A DNA stretch of 64,000 bases from Sabellastarte sp. h YS-2021 (GCA_964017235.1 OZ024934.1:88440706-88504705), one strand, 5' to 3'; positions 33,701 through 48,700 are shown, counted from the first letter of the stretch. Notes: generated by a model from the letters alone, not told the origin. Numbers and translations are program-made.

Positions 33701-36700
33701 ATAATTAGCTATGGGTCTGAAACTTCACCAAGTGAAAGCTCTGCCAAAAGTAGGTGAATGAGTTATTTGAGAAAAATTGGCTATCTGCAATACTTTTAGA
33801 GATAATTCGCATTTACTCATTTTGAGTAGGTGAGTAATTAGCTATGGGTCTGAAACTTCACCATGTGAAAGCTCTCCCACAAGTAGATGAATGAGTTATT
33901 TGATAAAAATTGGGTATCCGCAATACTTTTACAGATAATTAGCATTTACTCATTTTGAGTAGGTAAATAATTAGCTATGGGTCTGAAACTTCACCATGTG
34001 AAAGCTCTCCCAAAAGTAGGTGAATGAGTTATTTGAGAAAAATTGGCTATCTGCAATACTTTTAGAGATAATTCGCATTTACTCATTTTGAGTAGGTGAG
34101 TAATTGCCTATGGGTCTGAAACTTCACCATGTGAAAGCTCTTCCAAAAGTAGGTGAATGAGTTATTTGAGAAAAATTGGCCATCTGCAATAGTTTTAGAG
34201 GTAATTCGCATTTACTCATTTTGAGTAGGTGAGCAATTAGCTATGGGTCTGAAACTTCACCAAGTGAAAGCTCTTTGGGATAGCTGCTCGAGATATAAGC
34301 ATTTTTGTGTTTTGCAATTTTGCGAAAAATTCGAAAATTCAAAATGGCCGCCATTTTTTGCGAGAAATTTTTTGTTTAAAAATTGGCATGGCTACTCTGC
34401 AGAGATACCCTGCGGGTCAAAAATTTCGTCGAAATCGCTCTATCTAGCAGGGTTTTTGAGATATAAGCATTTTTATGTTTTGCAATTTTTGCGAAAAATT
34501 TGAAAATTCAAAATGGCCGCCATTTTTGGCGAGACAAAATTTTTTTGAAAATTGGCATGGCTACTCTGCAGATATACCCTGTGGGTCAAAAATTTCGTCG
34601 AAATCGCTCAATCTAGCAGGGTTTTCGAGATATAACCATTTTTATGCTTTTCAATTTTTGCGAAAAATTCGAAAATTCAAAATGGCCGCCATTTTTGGCG
34701 AGACAAAATTTTTTTCAAAATTGGGATAACTACTCTGCAGAGATACCCTGCGGGTCAAAAATTTCGTCGAAATCACTCTATCTAGCACGGTTTTCGAGAT
34801 ATAAGCATTTTTGTGTTTTGCAATTTTTGCGAAAATTTCGAAAATTCAAAATGGCCGCCATTTTTGGCGAGACAAAAATTTTTTGAAAATTGGGAAAAGT
34901 ACTCCGCAGAGATACCCTGCGGGTCAAAAATTTCGTCGAAATCGCTCTATCTAGCACGGTTTTCGAGATATAAGCATTTTTGTGTTTTCCTTATTTGGAA
35001 AATTCGTAATGATTAATTAATCATTAATTACTCGGCCATTTCTTGACCAATCAATGCCAAAATCTAATGATTTCCAGATTTTAATAGAATGAATGTATTT
35101 GCCAAGTTTCAGGTGAATTGATAAAATTCCTTTCAAGTTATCATCCGGACAAGCTTCCCCATCGAAAAAAGACATTTTTGGTCATGTGACCTCTCTGATT
35201 GGTTGAAATGTTACTGCAGCATATTCAAAAAAATTCCCCAAGGCTACTGCCTAAACCTGCCAAATTTGAAAAGAATCCGCCTAACGGTTACAGAGTTATA
35301 AGGAAAACAAAATGCGGAGCCGGCAGAGCCGGCGGAGCCGGAAGCTCTCCCATACACAAACAAGCGTCCCTTGCGGGACGCTTAATAATCTTGAACTCGA
35401 CTGATGAATTGAGAGAAAGTGACAACCCAATGTCAAAGGAATATGTGACTAGCTCCTTCAATTATATTTCTCCATTCTATCCCAAACCTTTGGCTCACTA
35501 ATATAACTATACATGTATTTTATCCATTCTATATCAAACTAGTTACTTGGTAATATAAGACTCAATAATTTAATCATATTTATCCATGCTACCGTCAAAC
35601 TAGTAACTCACTTAGCCTGCAGTTCATTCACAATGTTCCTGTCAATCATGTGTGGCATGTGGGCGGGCACTTTCCTGGAGCTGAATCCATACTCTGTGTT
35701 ATAGAGTTTGTTCACAAAACGCAACGAGTCACTAAATTTGTCCAAAAGCTGGCGATGCTTAAAACTCGTCTCATACTCAGCTTCAACATCAGTCTGGTCT
35801 AGTCTCTGCAAAACAAGTAATTTAAATGGATGCCCTGGCTAGTTTTAAAGCTAAATATGAATATAGACAACAGTTTAAGAAACTTTTCAGTACACACCAA
35901 CTTATAAAATCTTTTTATCTCGACATGGGCTTTAATGTCAGGTTGATCTGGTTTCTGTGGCCAAAAAAAATATGACCAAAATTTATTTTATCTGGGAAAG
36001 GTGTGTAGTTCAAGATCACCCGAGACACTGAAGCAAATCCCTACAACTAACATCTGAGTCTCAACACATAAAAAGTAGTACAACTTAAATAGCAGAATTG
36101 GATGTTTACATTTACAATATTTGTTTTTTTAAAGTTTCTTTTATTTCTGTCATAGATTATTACTAAAGAGGTCATGTTTAACAAGACTCACTCTACTTCA
36201 ATTTCATAACTCAAACATCTTGGTCAGAAACTTGAGCGATATTTTAGAGCTTTTATGTAAAACAGTTTATCTGCATGCCCGTCAATGAAAGAGAATACCC
36301 ATTCAAGTTGACATGCATCACAAACTTGAAATTCTTAATTATTCCATAATATATGGCACTTCAACACAACTGCATCATATTTTCTATTTATATAAACATC
36401 AGGTCAACATCGACTTCAGCATAGATATGAACCCTGTGTAAGTAGGAACTATACCTATCTTTTTCACCCATGTTGAAATCCGTTTCAGTGTCCGTGCAAA
36501 GAAGCAATTGTATTAAATAGCCAAGGCTGCCTACACCTGTATTTGTCCGTGTCCATATTTTTTGTCATCCATGTCCATGCAAGGTAGAGAAGGTCCTAAA
36601 CCCTTTTTTCACGGACATGGACACAATGTAACATAATATTGAGGTCATAACTAAGGAGGGCCGACATGTAACAGACAATAACTGGTAAGGTCACTTGAAG

Positions 36701-39700
36701 GTTGTCTGATATCGGACATTAATGTAGTAGAAAGAACAGACACGGAAGCAGATAACGGACACGGAAAACGAGGTGTAGTTCATACTTAAGTTTGATCTGA
36801 AGTGTACATCAAAAATAAGGTAAAAAAACTGTTTTTGGACCTAATCATTAACTTGTACTTATTTTTAGTGAACAGAGTTTTAATTCAAAGGAGTTCTTCT
36901 GTACTTTTAACAGACTACAAACCTTCTGTATTTTAGCAAAGGTTCCATCCTTCTCCCATGGCAACAGACCCTCCCCGTTGTCAAAGCCATTCAACTTCCT
37001 GGATTTGAAACTCTCTTCCTGTTCCAATTTTTCTCCAACATCTTGGTCAGCTGCTGCTCGTTGATTCTGAACCATTTCTGGGTTCAAACCCAGGTCCTGC
37101 TTAAAACCCTGTTGGTGGTCATCCTTTAGCAGTAGTTCCTGGGCTTGATGTTGACCATTATTAACCAGGCCTAAGTTCTGTGCTTGGTCAAGGTTTTGAC
37201 CTAGACCTTGGTTTATTACATTTGGCTGTTCAAAATTCTGGCCTAAGTTTGGATTTATTCCTTGCTGAGGTCGTTGGAAATTCTGGTTCACAGCTTCTTC
37301 TTGCTGTTGGAATGGTACTTGCTGCTGTTGCAATATTTGTTGTTGTTGTTGGAATGGTACTTGTTGCTGTTGCAATCCCTGTTGCTGCTGAGCAAACTGC
37401 CCCAAATCCTGCCTTATTGCTTGGGGCTGTTCTACATTCTGACCAAAATCTTGGTTTATGGCATGCCCTGGCTGCTGCTCAGGCATATTTTGACCAAAAT
37501 TCTGCCCCTGCACATTTTGACCAAATTGCTGTGCATCAACCAGTGGCTGTCCATTCCACGCTGGCTTCTGTGCATCAACATTTTGAGCAAATTTATTCAA
37601 CATTTGGGCATTTCGATCAATCTCTTGATTCAATCCATGGTTGTTTTGACCAAAATTCTGATTAAACTCGGCATTTTGCACAAGGTTTTGGTTTATAGCC
37701 TGAGGTTGTTGTACATCTTGCATTTGAGGTGGATTCTTGGCTTGTTCATTTGCATAGTCTATTTTTTCAACTTGCTGCATGTGATTTACTCCCTGATTGA
37801 AGGCTGCATTCATCTGGTTAATCATGGCATTATTGACACCAAGCTGATTTCCCTGCTCAACATGATCTTCACCTATGATGTCCTTCCTATTTTCTTCAGC
37901 TGGTACTGGTTTAACAGCTGGCTTTTTGGATTCCTTTGTAAAGTCTCGTTTGATTGGTGATTTTCCCTCTGATTTTAGTCTATCTGAGAACACCTCCCAA
38001 AGGCTCGACTGTCTAATGCGAAAACCTTTCTCAGTCAGCAATCCTGAAATTACAATGAAATGAAGGTTTAATACAGCAAGGGTCAAATGCTACTTCTTCT
38101 CCCTCAAGCCCACCTTTTTTTAAGATTTAAAATGTTCCTTTCAATATATTGACTTGGTCACATCACAAGTATCTGAATGGTGAAGGAAACCACAGTAGAT
38201 AGCTGATGCTGATGGTTCTGAAAGTCAGGACATGTATTTTGGAAGCAGATATGCTGAAAGTCGCCTTTCCTGTATACATATCCTGATACATATACTTTCA
38301 ATACACTAAACACAAATCACGTCTAGACTACCTCATTAAATCAGGTGAAGCAATAATCGGAAATGTCATATGGAGATAAGAGAAAGGCTTAGCAAAAATA
38401 TTCTATCCATAAAATTATAATTAAACAAAAGCAATGCATCTAATTTATTTTTAAAGATTCAATACTAACTTGTCCACCTATTCTCCACATTTGCAAGAAA
38501 CATACTAACCACCTGTAGCCTAGCTACTTAAAAAAGAATTAACATGACATTGTAAAACTTCAAACTTCCCATCTTAACTTTTACCCAAGAGGCTCAATTC
38601 ATTATAAGAAATTCTGACACCAGAATCAGATCCTGTGCTTTAAAACAAACATGGTAAAACAGGTCTACATGTTGGCTGAGCCAATGAAAATAGGTGTTAC
38701 ACCAAGGTTCCAATACTTTCCATGCAACCTATCACCATATTAGCTCACCCTCTTTATAATCCTTCTGTAGTCTCACCCACATCTCTTCTATGTCTTCAGG
38801 CAACATGTAGAGGGTCATGTTTACTTGCTGTAAGGTGCCAGTCTGGCTGATCACTCTCTTGGCCCTTGGGCCTCTACAATATTTTACATGTACATTATTT
38901 CAACTGTTTCTGAAATACTGTCCAAATTTGAACTTATTGCCTGGTTCAGGTATATAATTTCAATTATACTTCATATCAAGGTCTTATCAACTCGAATTTG
39001 ATATTAAGCATGAGCCTCGTGTTAAAAAATATGGACAATATAACCAGAAAGTTGATTCAGCTCACTGCTATAATTAAGATCAACTGAAATACAAAATTGC
39101 TATTTGCATGTGTTTTATGCAATCAATATTCTAAGGGCAAACATGCTAAGCACAAACATTTTAAACTTCTAAATGCAAAGTGAAGGAGATACAAGCCGAA
39201 AATACAAAATCTGGAATTTTACAACCTTAGTTTCTCTCCCATAATGGGCTTTGGGAGTAAATCTGATCGGCTTTATGGTCTCACAGAATAGGGTTTGGTT
39301 CATAAACCTCCCCAATATACTAAAAAGCTGTAAAAAGCAATAAAGGAGAAGATGCAAGCCAAAATACAAAATCTGTGATTTTATGATACTGAGACACTGG
39401 GTCTATTGACCCATCCCCAACAGATTCTTTTGTTCATTTGAAATATTCAACACTATTATATCAATAATTCAAATAAAAACACAAACATGGATTAATAATA
39501 GATATATCCAGAAATATTTTATGAAGATTAAGTTTCACATTACCTTAAATCTACAGGAAGAGGTTGAAACTGAAATTTGTCTATGAAATCACTAAGCTGT
39601 TTTTCCACAGCTTTTGTTTCATTTGATGCTTTGGTTTTATTGGCGAGCTTTTCTTTCATGATAGAAATCTTTGTGTCCACAGATAAAGTGAAATTAAACT

Positions 39701-42700
39701 AAAAATACAAAATTCACATATTGAAAATATGGTTACATATGTTCTACAAGATTCTCAATGTTATTAACACACATGTAAATTTTTATTTATTTTTATTTTT
39801 TTTTTAAAAGGAGAACAAACAATAATTGCAGCAATATAGATATAATTATGTTCCAGATGCAAAAACAAGCCATGTTATTTGCATTAAACTTGTATGTACA
39901 ATGTAGTTAATAAACTACTAACCTTGTCGGGCCTGTAACATTCTATATTCTGGTCACCATCAAAATTGTGCCATAAGAAAAACCTTCCTTTAATTTTATT
40001 GCCCTTATAAAAACAACCAGAACAGTTGCCAGAAAATAAAGCACCAAATATCAATGCCTTGGTGTCTAATTAATTCTTAAATATATTTTCACCTCTATAG
40101 AGTCAGAGAGATATTTTTTCTAAGGCTGTGACTTCGTTGGAAAAACGACACCGGTTATTCGCCTCGAAAGAATCGATCCGAATTCGGGTAACCGTCTTTT
40201 AGTTGTCACCCAGTGGAAGTGGCAGAGAAGCAAACATGGCGGATGATGTAAACAAAACGTTACGGAAAATAATGTTAAATATCTGTATAAATAAGGAAAA
40301 TTACGTGAAAAACTAACATTAATTGAAGAAATCTGACACAATACTAAGGTTTAGCCGAGTATTTCATTGATTTACGTTGTCTTTAATATTTTTTCGGTTA
40401 CCCGCTTCGCCAGTTTGTACTCGGTTTCCTAAAGAATTCAGACCGGTTTCGGGTAACCGGGTAACCTATCACAGCCTTACTTTTTTCTGCTTTTTAACAT
40501 TATTTTTTATCACTTCTCAACTGCTAAAGTCATAAGCACTTTTAAGTCAGTTAGTTCATCACAGAATGGCCTGTAACATTAACTTTCTGTTTTTCAATAC
40601 TTTTCTTTTATACAGTGTAAGAAATCTAAAATCTGACACTCGTCTAAAATTCGCCATGTGTGGAAATGCCAATAAAATAACAACACAAGATTTGTTGAAT
40701 GTATAGTAAATTAAGGGTTTTTGAACTAAAAAATACCAAGTTTAGTTAAAACATCATTTCCTTTACAGAATTAATAGAAAGGTTTAAATGTGGCTAATTT
40801 TAGATCCCTACTCCAATTTATTTCTCCAGATTGCTGGTAAAGCTCGCACTATCGAGTTTAAAGTCAAAGAAAATTTATAGTTTAAAACAAATTTTCACCT
40901 CTCTTGTGTCAGTAGCATCTTTGTCCTGTTTTCCAATGAGTGTAAAGTTGAGTTTTGTGGCATTGTGTCCACTGTGTAGCACTATGGTAACAACCTTGAA
41001 CTTCTGCGCTATGGCAACACTCCTGAGAACAGGCTTGTCATCGTAGCGACCATCACTGATGATAGTATTAACACCAAACAGCACAGAAATGTTAAGGTAT
41101 AGAATGTTCTCTCCTGAAAAAAAGAAATCAAAGTGTTGATTGATTTGTTTGATTTGTTGACATGTACCCTGGTAATTTCAGAGATGGAGCAGAGCACCCC
41201 AGAGTCATAGGTCAACATCTTGCTATATAAATAACAAGCTCAATTGTGTTCTTTTTTTTCTTCCCTTTCTTTTAATTATAATTTTTTTGTGTGTGTGACA
41301 TCACCAACAGGACAAGTGTTTAGGAACAGTCATAACAACATAATACACACACAGGCAATGCCTGTTTGACCATACATCTTTTCAATTTGATTGGTCGCTG
41401 GGGTTGTGTTCAAATGGTTACCAAGAACAGGCTCAAAATTAGAAATTTGAAACACAGTCATAAAACCTACCAAACATGTGAAGGATTCCAGAACAATTTT
41501 TGTCTTTGTCTACATACTGTACACGCGATTAAGTAGTGACTGAAATAAAATTTCAAAATTGATATCAACAGATTATATAATTTTTTTATGTTGATTAATA
41601 CTGAAGTATTATTTCACACAACAGAATGCATAACATGACACCTGACATTGTCTCATTTAAATCATATTACTAGCTTTATAATGTCTTAATACATTGTCTC
41701 AATAACCAAAACGTGATATTATTTCCATGAAAATAATTGCAAGTTCCATTTTCTTTCGTACCAAAGGCATTGCATTTATAGCGTGGTTTTTGGTAACAAT
41801 AGAACATTTTTTTTTGCTATTCCCAGAAATCCTTTCTGAACAGTTCAAATAATGAGAAGAGACTTACCAGTTTTATGTCAACATTAACTACACTGATTAG
41901 AGACAATGGTATGTGTTGACCATAAGAGTCGTTGTTGCAGAATTTATTGCTGTGCACTTATAAAAGACAATGTAAGATTGTGAAATAACTGTCCAGTCTT
42001 CTACTTGCAGGAAATGACAAGTCTCCAGAAAAGAAGTTATGGATAATCTGCCATCTTCCTATATACCATGAAACAAAGTTTTCACATTCTCTCTGTTTAT
42101 ATTTCTCAAAAAAAAAACCCTTAACAAAAAGGTGCATCTTGATAACACTCACCTGGAGGGATTTGGTAGTAATTCTGCTTTGTATTGATTTTCACCTCGT
42201 GCAGTTTTTCGTAATTTGATGTCCCACAATCCCCTGCATCGTAGCCACACTGTGGTACATTACAAGCCTGATCACAGTACTTGTCTGCCAGCCAGTTGTT
42301 AGCACAGCCACTATTACAGTACACTGCAAAGCAAGTGAGCGATTAAATAGGTCACATGATTGTATGGAATTCCTTGTCAGGTGTAAGTACACCATAACCT
42401 ACCAAATATCCTAAAACTATGATTTTATCTACGTAGAGGTTAAATAGGGAAATATAAATTCTAGGGAGTGAAATGAGTTCAAAGATTGAGTTTTTGGATA
42501 ATAAAATGTCAGACACCGGACCTTTGAACATACCATTACAGTATTCAAGCAAGGCAAGATATAAGTGACTGAGTCAAGTGTTCATATATATCTAGGATTA
42601 ACTTTAAGATGCAGTGCAAGTCATATCACCATGACAGCGCACTGCAATACAAACAATGACTGACTGACTAAATGGGTCGCATATCTAGGATTCACTTTGA

Positions 42701-45700
42701 TAGAATATAATTCTGGATATGAAAACAAACAGCTGTAGATGAGACATGCAAAACTCACATCACTTAAACTTTATCCCAACACCCATCTGTAGACAAATTC
42801 CATGTCGGTTACAAATGTCGTTATTACAGAAAAAAGTCAGCAAAAACTGTGTACTTACTCAATGTTATTTCTTCAATCACTTTTTTACCACAGAAAAATA
42901 CAGTAGACTATACATAATTCACACACCATTTTCTTGTGCTATTTTTCTGTCTCAACAAAGGGTTTCACCTACATCTAATTCTGACTCATACTGTTCAACC
43001 TGAATTGAATTTTCTATAAGGCACATTTTGGAAAGTATATACAACTCACAGGCTTCATTATTGTTATCCTGCCCCCAGCCAGCAGCTGCACCACCCCACC
43101 CCACTCCTTGGTTGGCCCCGGCACCGCCTTTACAGTCGCCTCCATCCCAGTCACACTCGGAGTTGTTACAAGCCTTGTCACAGTAGCCATCCTTGATCCA
43201 AGTGGAGGGGCAGCCATCCTGACAGTTGGGCACAGGCCAAGTCAGGTAGATCTGAAAAAATACAAGCATAAAATTTAGGCGTGTTGTGGTAGTACAAATA
43301 AGGTCGGTACAGTAAATAAATCATTGCAAACCACCATAAAGTTCAGCTACCAGTTTTCTTCTTATACTTCAATGTAAAGTAACTTTACTAACCTTACATA
43401 CAAGATGAACTAGAAATAGGCCGCCCTGTTGATAGTAGATGCGAATAGAAACAGGATAGCATAGAAGAACACACATTATCATGTGTAATGTCCACCCATG
43501 AACCTTTTGCCCAAATTGTACAGTAGTCTTACAAGACCCTGTTTCATTTGTAAAATATATCAATGATGCTTAAATATTTGTTAGTGTAGATGTAAATTAT
43601 TTCAGCTTCATGCCTTTTTGCATTGGTTGGGTTGAAAATTTTGATGAAATCACTCTATCTTGCACGGTTAAGAAGATAGAAGCAAATTCCTGTTTTTCTA
43701 TTTTTGGCAAAAATTTGAAAATTCAAAATGGCCGCCATTTTTGGGAAAAGGAAATTTTTTTGAAAATTGCCAAGAGTACATTCCTTAGATACCCTATGGG
43801 TCGAAAATTTCAACGAAATAACTCTATTTTGCACGGTTAAGGCCAGTTTGTGTTTTTCCATTTTGGGCAAAAATTCGAAAATTCAAAATGGCTGCCATTT
43901 TTGGGGAGGGGAAAATTTTTTTGAAAATTGCAAAGATTACATTCCTTAGATACCCTGTGGGTTGAAAATTTCGACGAAATCGCTCTATCTCGCATGGTTA
44001 AGGAGATAAAAGCAAATTTGTGTTTTGCCATTTTTGGCAAAAATTCGAAAATTCAAAATGGCCGCCATTTTAGGGGAGGGGAAATTTTTTTTTAAATTGC
44101 CAAGAATACAATGCTCAAATACCTGTGGGTCGAAAATTTTGACGAAATCGCTCTATCTCGCACGGTTAAGGAGATAGAAGGAAATTTGTGTTTTGCCATT
44201 TTTGGCAAAACTTCGAAAATTCAAAATGGCCGCCATTTTTGGGGAGGGGAAAATTTTTTGAAAATTGCAAAGAGTACATTTCTTAGATACCCTGTGGGTC
44301 GAAAATTTCGACGAAATCGCTCTATCTCGCACGGTTAAGGAGATAGAAGCAAATTAGTGTTTTGCCATTTTTGGCAAAAATTCGAAAATTCAAAATGGCC
44401 GCCATTTTTGGGGAGGGGAAAATTTTTTGAAAATTGCAAAGATTGCATTCCTCAGATACCCTGTGGGTCGAAAATTTCGACGAAATCGCTCTATCTCGCA
44501 CGGTTAAGGAGATAGAAGCAAATTTGTGTTTTGCCAGTTTTGGCAAAAATTCGAAAATTCAAAATGGCCGCCATTTTTGGGGAGGGGAAAATTTTTTAAA
44601 CATTGCAAAGATTGCATTCCTCAGATACCCTGTGGGTCGAAAATTTCGACGAAATCACTCTATCTCGCACGGTTAAAGAGATAGAAGCAAATTAGTGTTT
44701 TGCCATTTTTGGCAAAAATTCAAAAATTCAAAATGACCGCCATTTTTGGGGAGGGGAAAATTTTTTGAAAATTGCAAAGATTGCCTTGCTTAGGTACCCT
44801 GTGCGTCGAAAATTTTGCCGAAATCGCTCTATCTCGCACGGTTAAGGAGATAGAAGCAAATTAGTGTTTTGCCATTTTTGGCAAAAATTCGAAAATTCAA
44901 AATGGCTGCCATTTTTGGGGAGGGGAAAATTTTTTAAAATTTACCAAGAGTACAATGCTCGGATACCCTGTGGGTCAAAAATTTTGACCAAATCGCTCTA
45001 TCTCGCACGGTTAAGGAGATAGAAGCAAATTTGTGTTTTGCCATTTTTGGCAAAAATTCGAAAATTCAAAATGGCCGCCATTTTTGGGGAGGGGAAAATT
45101 TTTGGAAAATTGCAAAGATTGCATTGGTGAGATACCCTGTGCGTCGAAAATTTTGCCGAAATCGCTCTATCTCGCACGGTTAAGGAGATAGAAGCAAATT
45201 AGTGTTTTGCCATTTTTGGCAAAAATTCGAAAATTCAAAATGGCCGCCATTTTTGGGGAGGGGAAAATTTTTGGAAAATTGCAAAGATTGCATTCCTTAG
45301 ATACCCTGTGGGTCGAAAATTTCGACGAAATCGCTCTATCTCGCACGGTTAAGGAGATAGAAGCAAATTTGTGTTTTGCCATTTTTGGCAAAAATTCGAA
45401 AATTCAAAATGGCCGCCATTTTTGGGGAGGGGAAAATTTTTTGAAAATTGCAAAGATTGCATTCCTTAGATACCCTGTGGGTCAAAAATTTCGACGAAAT
45501 CGCTCTATCTCGCACGGTTAAGGAGATAGAAGCAAATTTGTGTTTTGCCATTTTTGGCAAAAGTTCGAAAATTCAAAATGGCTGCCATTTTTGGGGAGGG
45601 GAAAATTTTTTAAAATTTACCAAGAGTACAATGCTCAGATACCCTGTGGGTCAAAAAATTTGACGAAATCGCTCTATCTCGCACAGTTAAGGAGATAGAA

Positions 45701-48700
45701 GTAAATTTGTGTTTTGCCATTTTTGGCAAAAATTCGAAAATTCAAAATGGCCGCCATTTTTGGAGAGGGGAAAATTTTTAAAAAATTGCAAAGATTGCAT
45801 TGGTTAGATACCCTGTGCGTCGAAAATTTTGCCGAAATCGCTCTATCTCGCACGGTTAAGGAGATAGAAGCAAATTTGTGTTTTGCCATTTTTGGCCAAA
45901 ATTCGAAAATTCAAAATGGCCGCCATTTTTGGGGAGGGGAAAATTTTTTAAAAATTGGCAAGAGTAGAATTTTTAGATACCCTGTGGGTCGAAAATTTTG
46001 CCGAAATCGCTCTATCTCGCACGGTTAAGGAGATAGAAGCAAATTAGTGTTTTGCCATTTTTGGCAAAAATTCAAAAATTCAAAATGGCCGCCATTTTTG
46101 GGGAGGGGAAAATTTTTTGAAAATTGCAAATATTACATTCCTTAGATACCCTGTGGGTCGAAAATTTCGACGAAATCGCTCTATCTCGCACGGTTAAGGA
46201 GATAGAAGCAAATTTGTGTTTTGCCATTTTTGGCAAAAATTCGAAAATTCAAAATGGCCGCCATTTTTGGGGAGGGGAAAATTTTTGGAAAATTGCAAAG
46301 ATTGCATTGGTGAGATACCCTGTGCGTCGAAAATTTTGCCGAAATCGCTCTATCTCGCACGGTTAAGGAGATAGAAGCAAATTAGTGTTTTGCCATTTTT
46401 GGCAAAAATTCGAAAATTCAAAATGGCCGCCATTTTTGGGGAGGGGAAAATTTTTTGAAAATTGCAAAGATTGCATTCCTTAGATACCCTGTGGGTCGAA
46501 AATTTCGACGAAATCGCTCTATCTCGCACGGTTAAGGAGATAGAAGCAAATTAGTGTTTTGCCATTTTTGGCAAAAATTCGAAAATTCAAAATGGCCGCC
46601 ATTTTTGGGGAGGGGAAAATTTTTTAAAATTTACCAAGAGTACAATGCTCGGATACCCTGTGGGTCAAAAATTTCGACGAAATCGCTCTATCTCGCACGG
46701 TTAAGGAGATAGAAGCAAATTTGTGTTTTGCCATTTTTGGCAAAAATTCGAAAATTCAAAATGGCCACCATTTTTGGGGAGGGGAAAATTTTTGGAAAAT
46801 TGCAAAGATTGCATTGGTGAGATACCCTGTGCGTCGAAAATTTTGCCGAAATCGCTCTATCTCGCACGGTTAAGGAGATAGAAGCAAATTAGTGTTTTGC
46901 CATTTTTGGCAAAAATTCGAAAATTCAAAATGGCCGCCATTTTTGGGGAGGGGAAAATTTTTGGAAAATTGCAAAGATTGCATTCCTTAGATACCCTGTG
47001 GGTCGAAAATTTCGACGAAATCGCTCTATCTCGCACGGTTAAGGAGATAGAAGCAAATTAGTGTTTTGCCATTTTTGGCAAAAATTCGAAAATTCAAAAT
47101 GGCCGCCATTTTTGGGGAGGGGAAAATTTTTTTAAATTTACCAAGAGTACAATGCTCAGATACCCTGTGGGTCAAAAATTTCGACGAAATCGCTCTATCT
47201 CGCACGGTTAAGGAGATAGAAGCAAATTTGTGTTTTGCCATTTTTGGCAAAAGTTCGAAAATTCAAAATGGCTGCCATTTTTGGGGAGGGGAAAATTTTT
47301 TAAAATTTACCAAGAGTACAATGCTCAGATACCCTGTGGGTCAAAAAATTTGACGAAATCGCTCTATCTCGCACAGTTAAGGAGATAGAAGTAAATTTGT
47401 GTTTTGCCATTTTTGGCAAAAATTCGAAAATTCAAAATGGCCGCCATTTTTGGAGAGGGGAAAATTTTTTAAAAATTGCAAAGATTGCATTGGTTAGATA
47501 CCCTGTGCGTCGAAAATTTTGCCGAAATCGCTCTATCTCGCACGGTTAAGGAGATAGAAGCAAATTTGTGTTTTGCCATTTTTGGCCAAAATTCGAAAAT
47601 TCAAAATGGCCGCCATTTTTGGGGAGGGGAAAATTTTTTAAAAATTGGCAAGAGTAGAATTTTTAGATACCCTGTGGGTCGAAAATTTTGCCGAAATCGC
47701 TCTATCTCGCACGGTTAAGGAGATAGAAGCAAATTAGTGTTTTGCCATTTTTGGCAAAAATTCAAAAATTCAAAATGGCCGCCATTTTTGGGGAGGGGAA
47801 AATTTTTTGAAAATTGCAAATATTACATTCCTTAGATACCCTGTGGGTCGAAAATTTCGACGAAATCGCTCTATCTCGCACGGTTAAGGAGATAGAAGCA
47901 AATTTGTGTTTTGCCATTTTTGGCAAAAATTCGAAAATTCAAAATGGCCGCCATTTTTGGGGAGGGGAAAATTTTTTAAAAATTGGCAAGAGTAGAATTT
48001 TTAGATACCCTGTGGGTCGAAAATTTTGCCGAAATCGCTCTATCTCGCACGGTTAAGGAGATAGAAGCAAATTAGTGTTTTGCCATTTTTGGCAAAAATT
48101 CAAAAATTCAAAATGGCCGCCATTTTTGGGGAGGGGAAAATTTTTTGAAAATTGCAAATATTACATTCCTTAGATACCCTGTGGGTCGAAAATTTCGACG
48201 AAATCACTCTATCTCGCACGGTTAAAGAGATAGAAGCAAATTTGTGTTTTGCCATTTTTGGCAAAAATTCGAAAATTCAAAATGGCCGCCATTTTTGGGG
48301 AGGGGAAAATTTTTTGAAAATTGCAAAGATTGCATTCCTTAGATACCCTGTGGGTCGAAAATTTCGACGAAATCGCTCTATCTCGCATGGTTAAGGAGAT
48401 AGAAGCAAATTTGTGTTTTGCCATTTTTGGCAAAAATTCGAAAAATTCAAAATGGCCGCCATTTTAGGGGAGGGGAAAATTTTTGGAAAATTGCAGATTG
48501 CATTCCTTAAATACCCTGTGGGTCGAAAATTTCGACGGAATCGCTCTATCTCGCACAGTTAAGGAGATAGAAGCAAATTTGTGTTTTGCCATTTTTGGCA
48601 AAAATTCGAAAATTCAAAATGGCCGCCATTTTTGGGGAGGGGAAAATTTTTGGCAAGAGTAGAATTTTTAGATACCCTGTGGGTCGAAAATTTTGCCGAA

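Larger units (their letters stand above)
32030..35390 (+). mobile_element. Composite Helentron/'pearl'-like element with nested 133-bp and 169-bp arrays
   Basis: Intronic in GNPTAB. The left part (32160-32540) and right part (34270-35010) contain 169-bp units with GCTCTATCTAGCACGG and AAAATGGCCGCCATTTTT; the centre is a 133-bp array. A unique tail (35010-35390) ends in a perfect hairpin, AAGCGTCCC-TTGC-GGGACGCTT (35362-35383), whose arm AAGCGTCCC also occurs near the left end (32085). This form (short shared terminal motif, tandem core, 3' hairpin) resembles non-autonomous Helentrons of bivalves. No coding frame. Confidence 0.65.

Noticed and set aside
32545..34270. CRISPR-like array
   Set aside because: Units are contiguous 133-bp tandem repeats with no unique spacers, in an animal intron.
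37180..37960. Plus-strand frames of 161 and 232 codons over the large GNPTAB exon
   Set aside because: Antisense shadows of the CAG/CAA-rich repeat region of GNPTAB.
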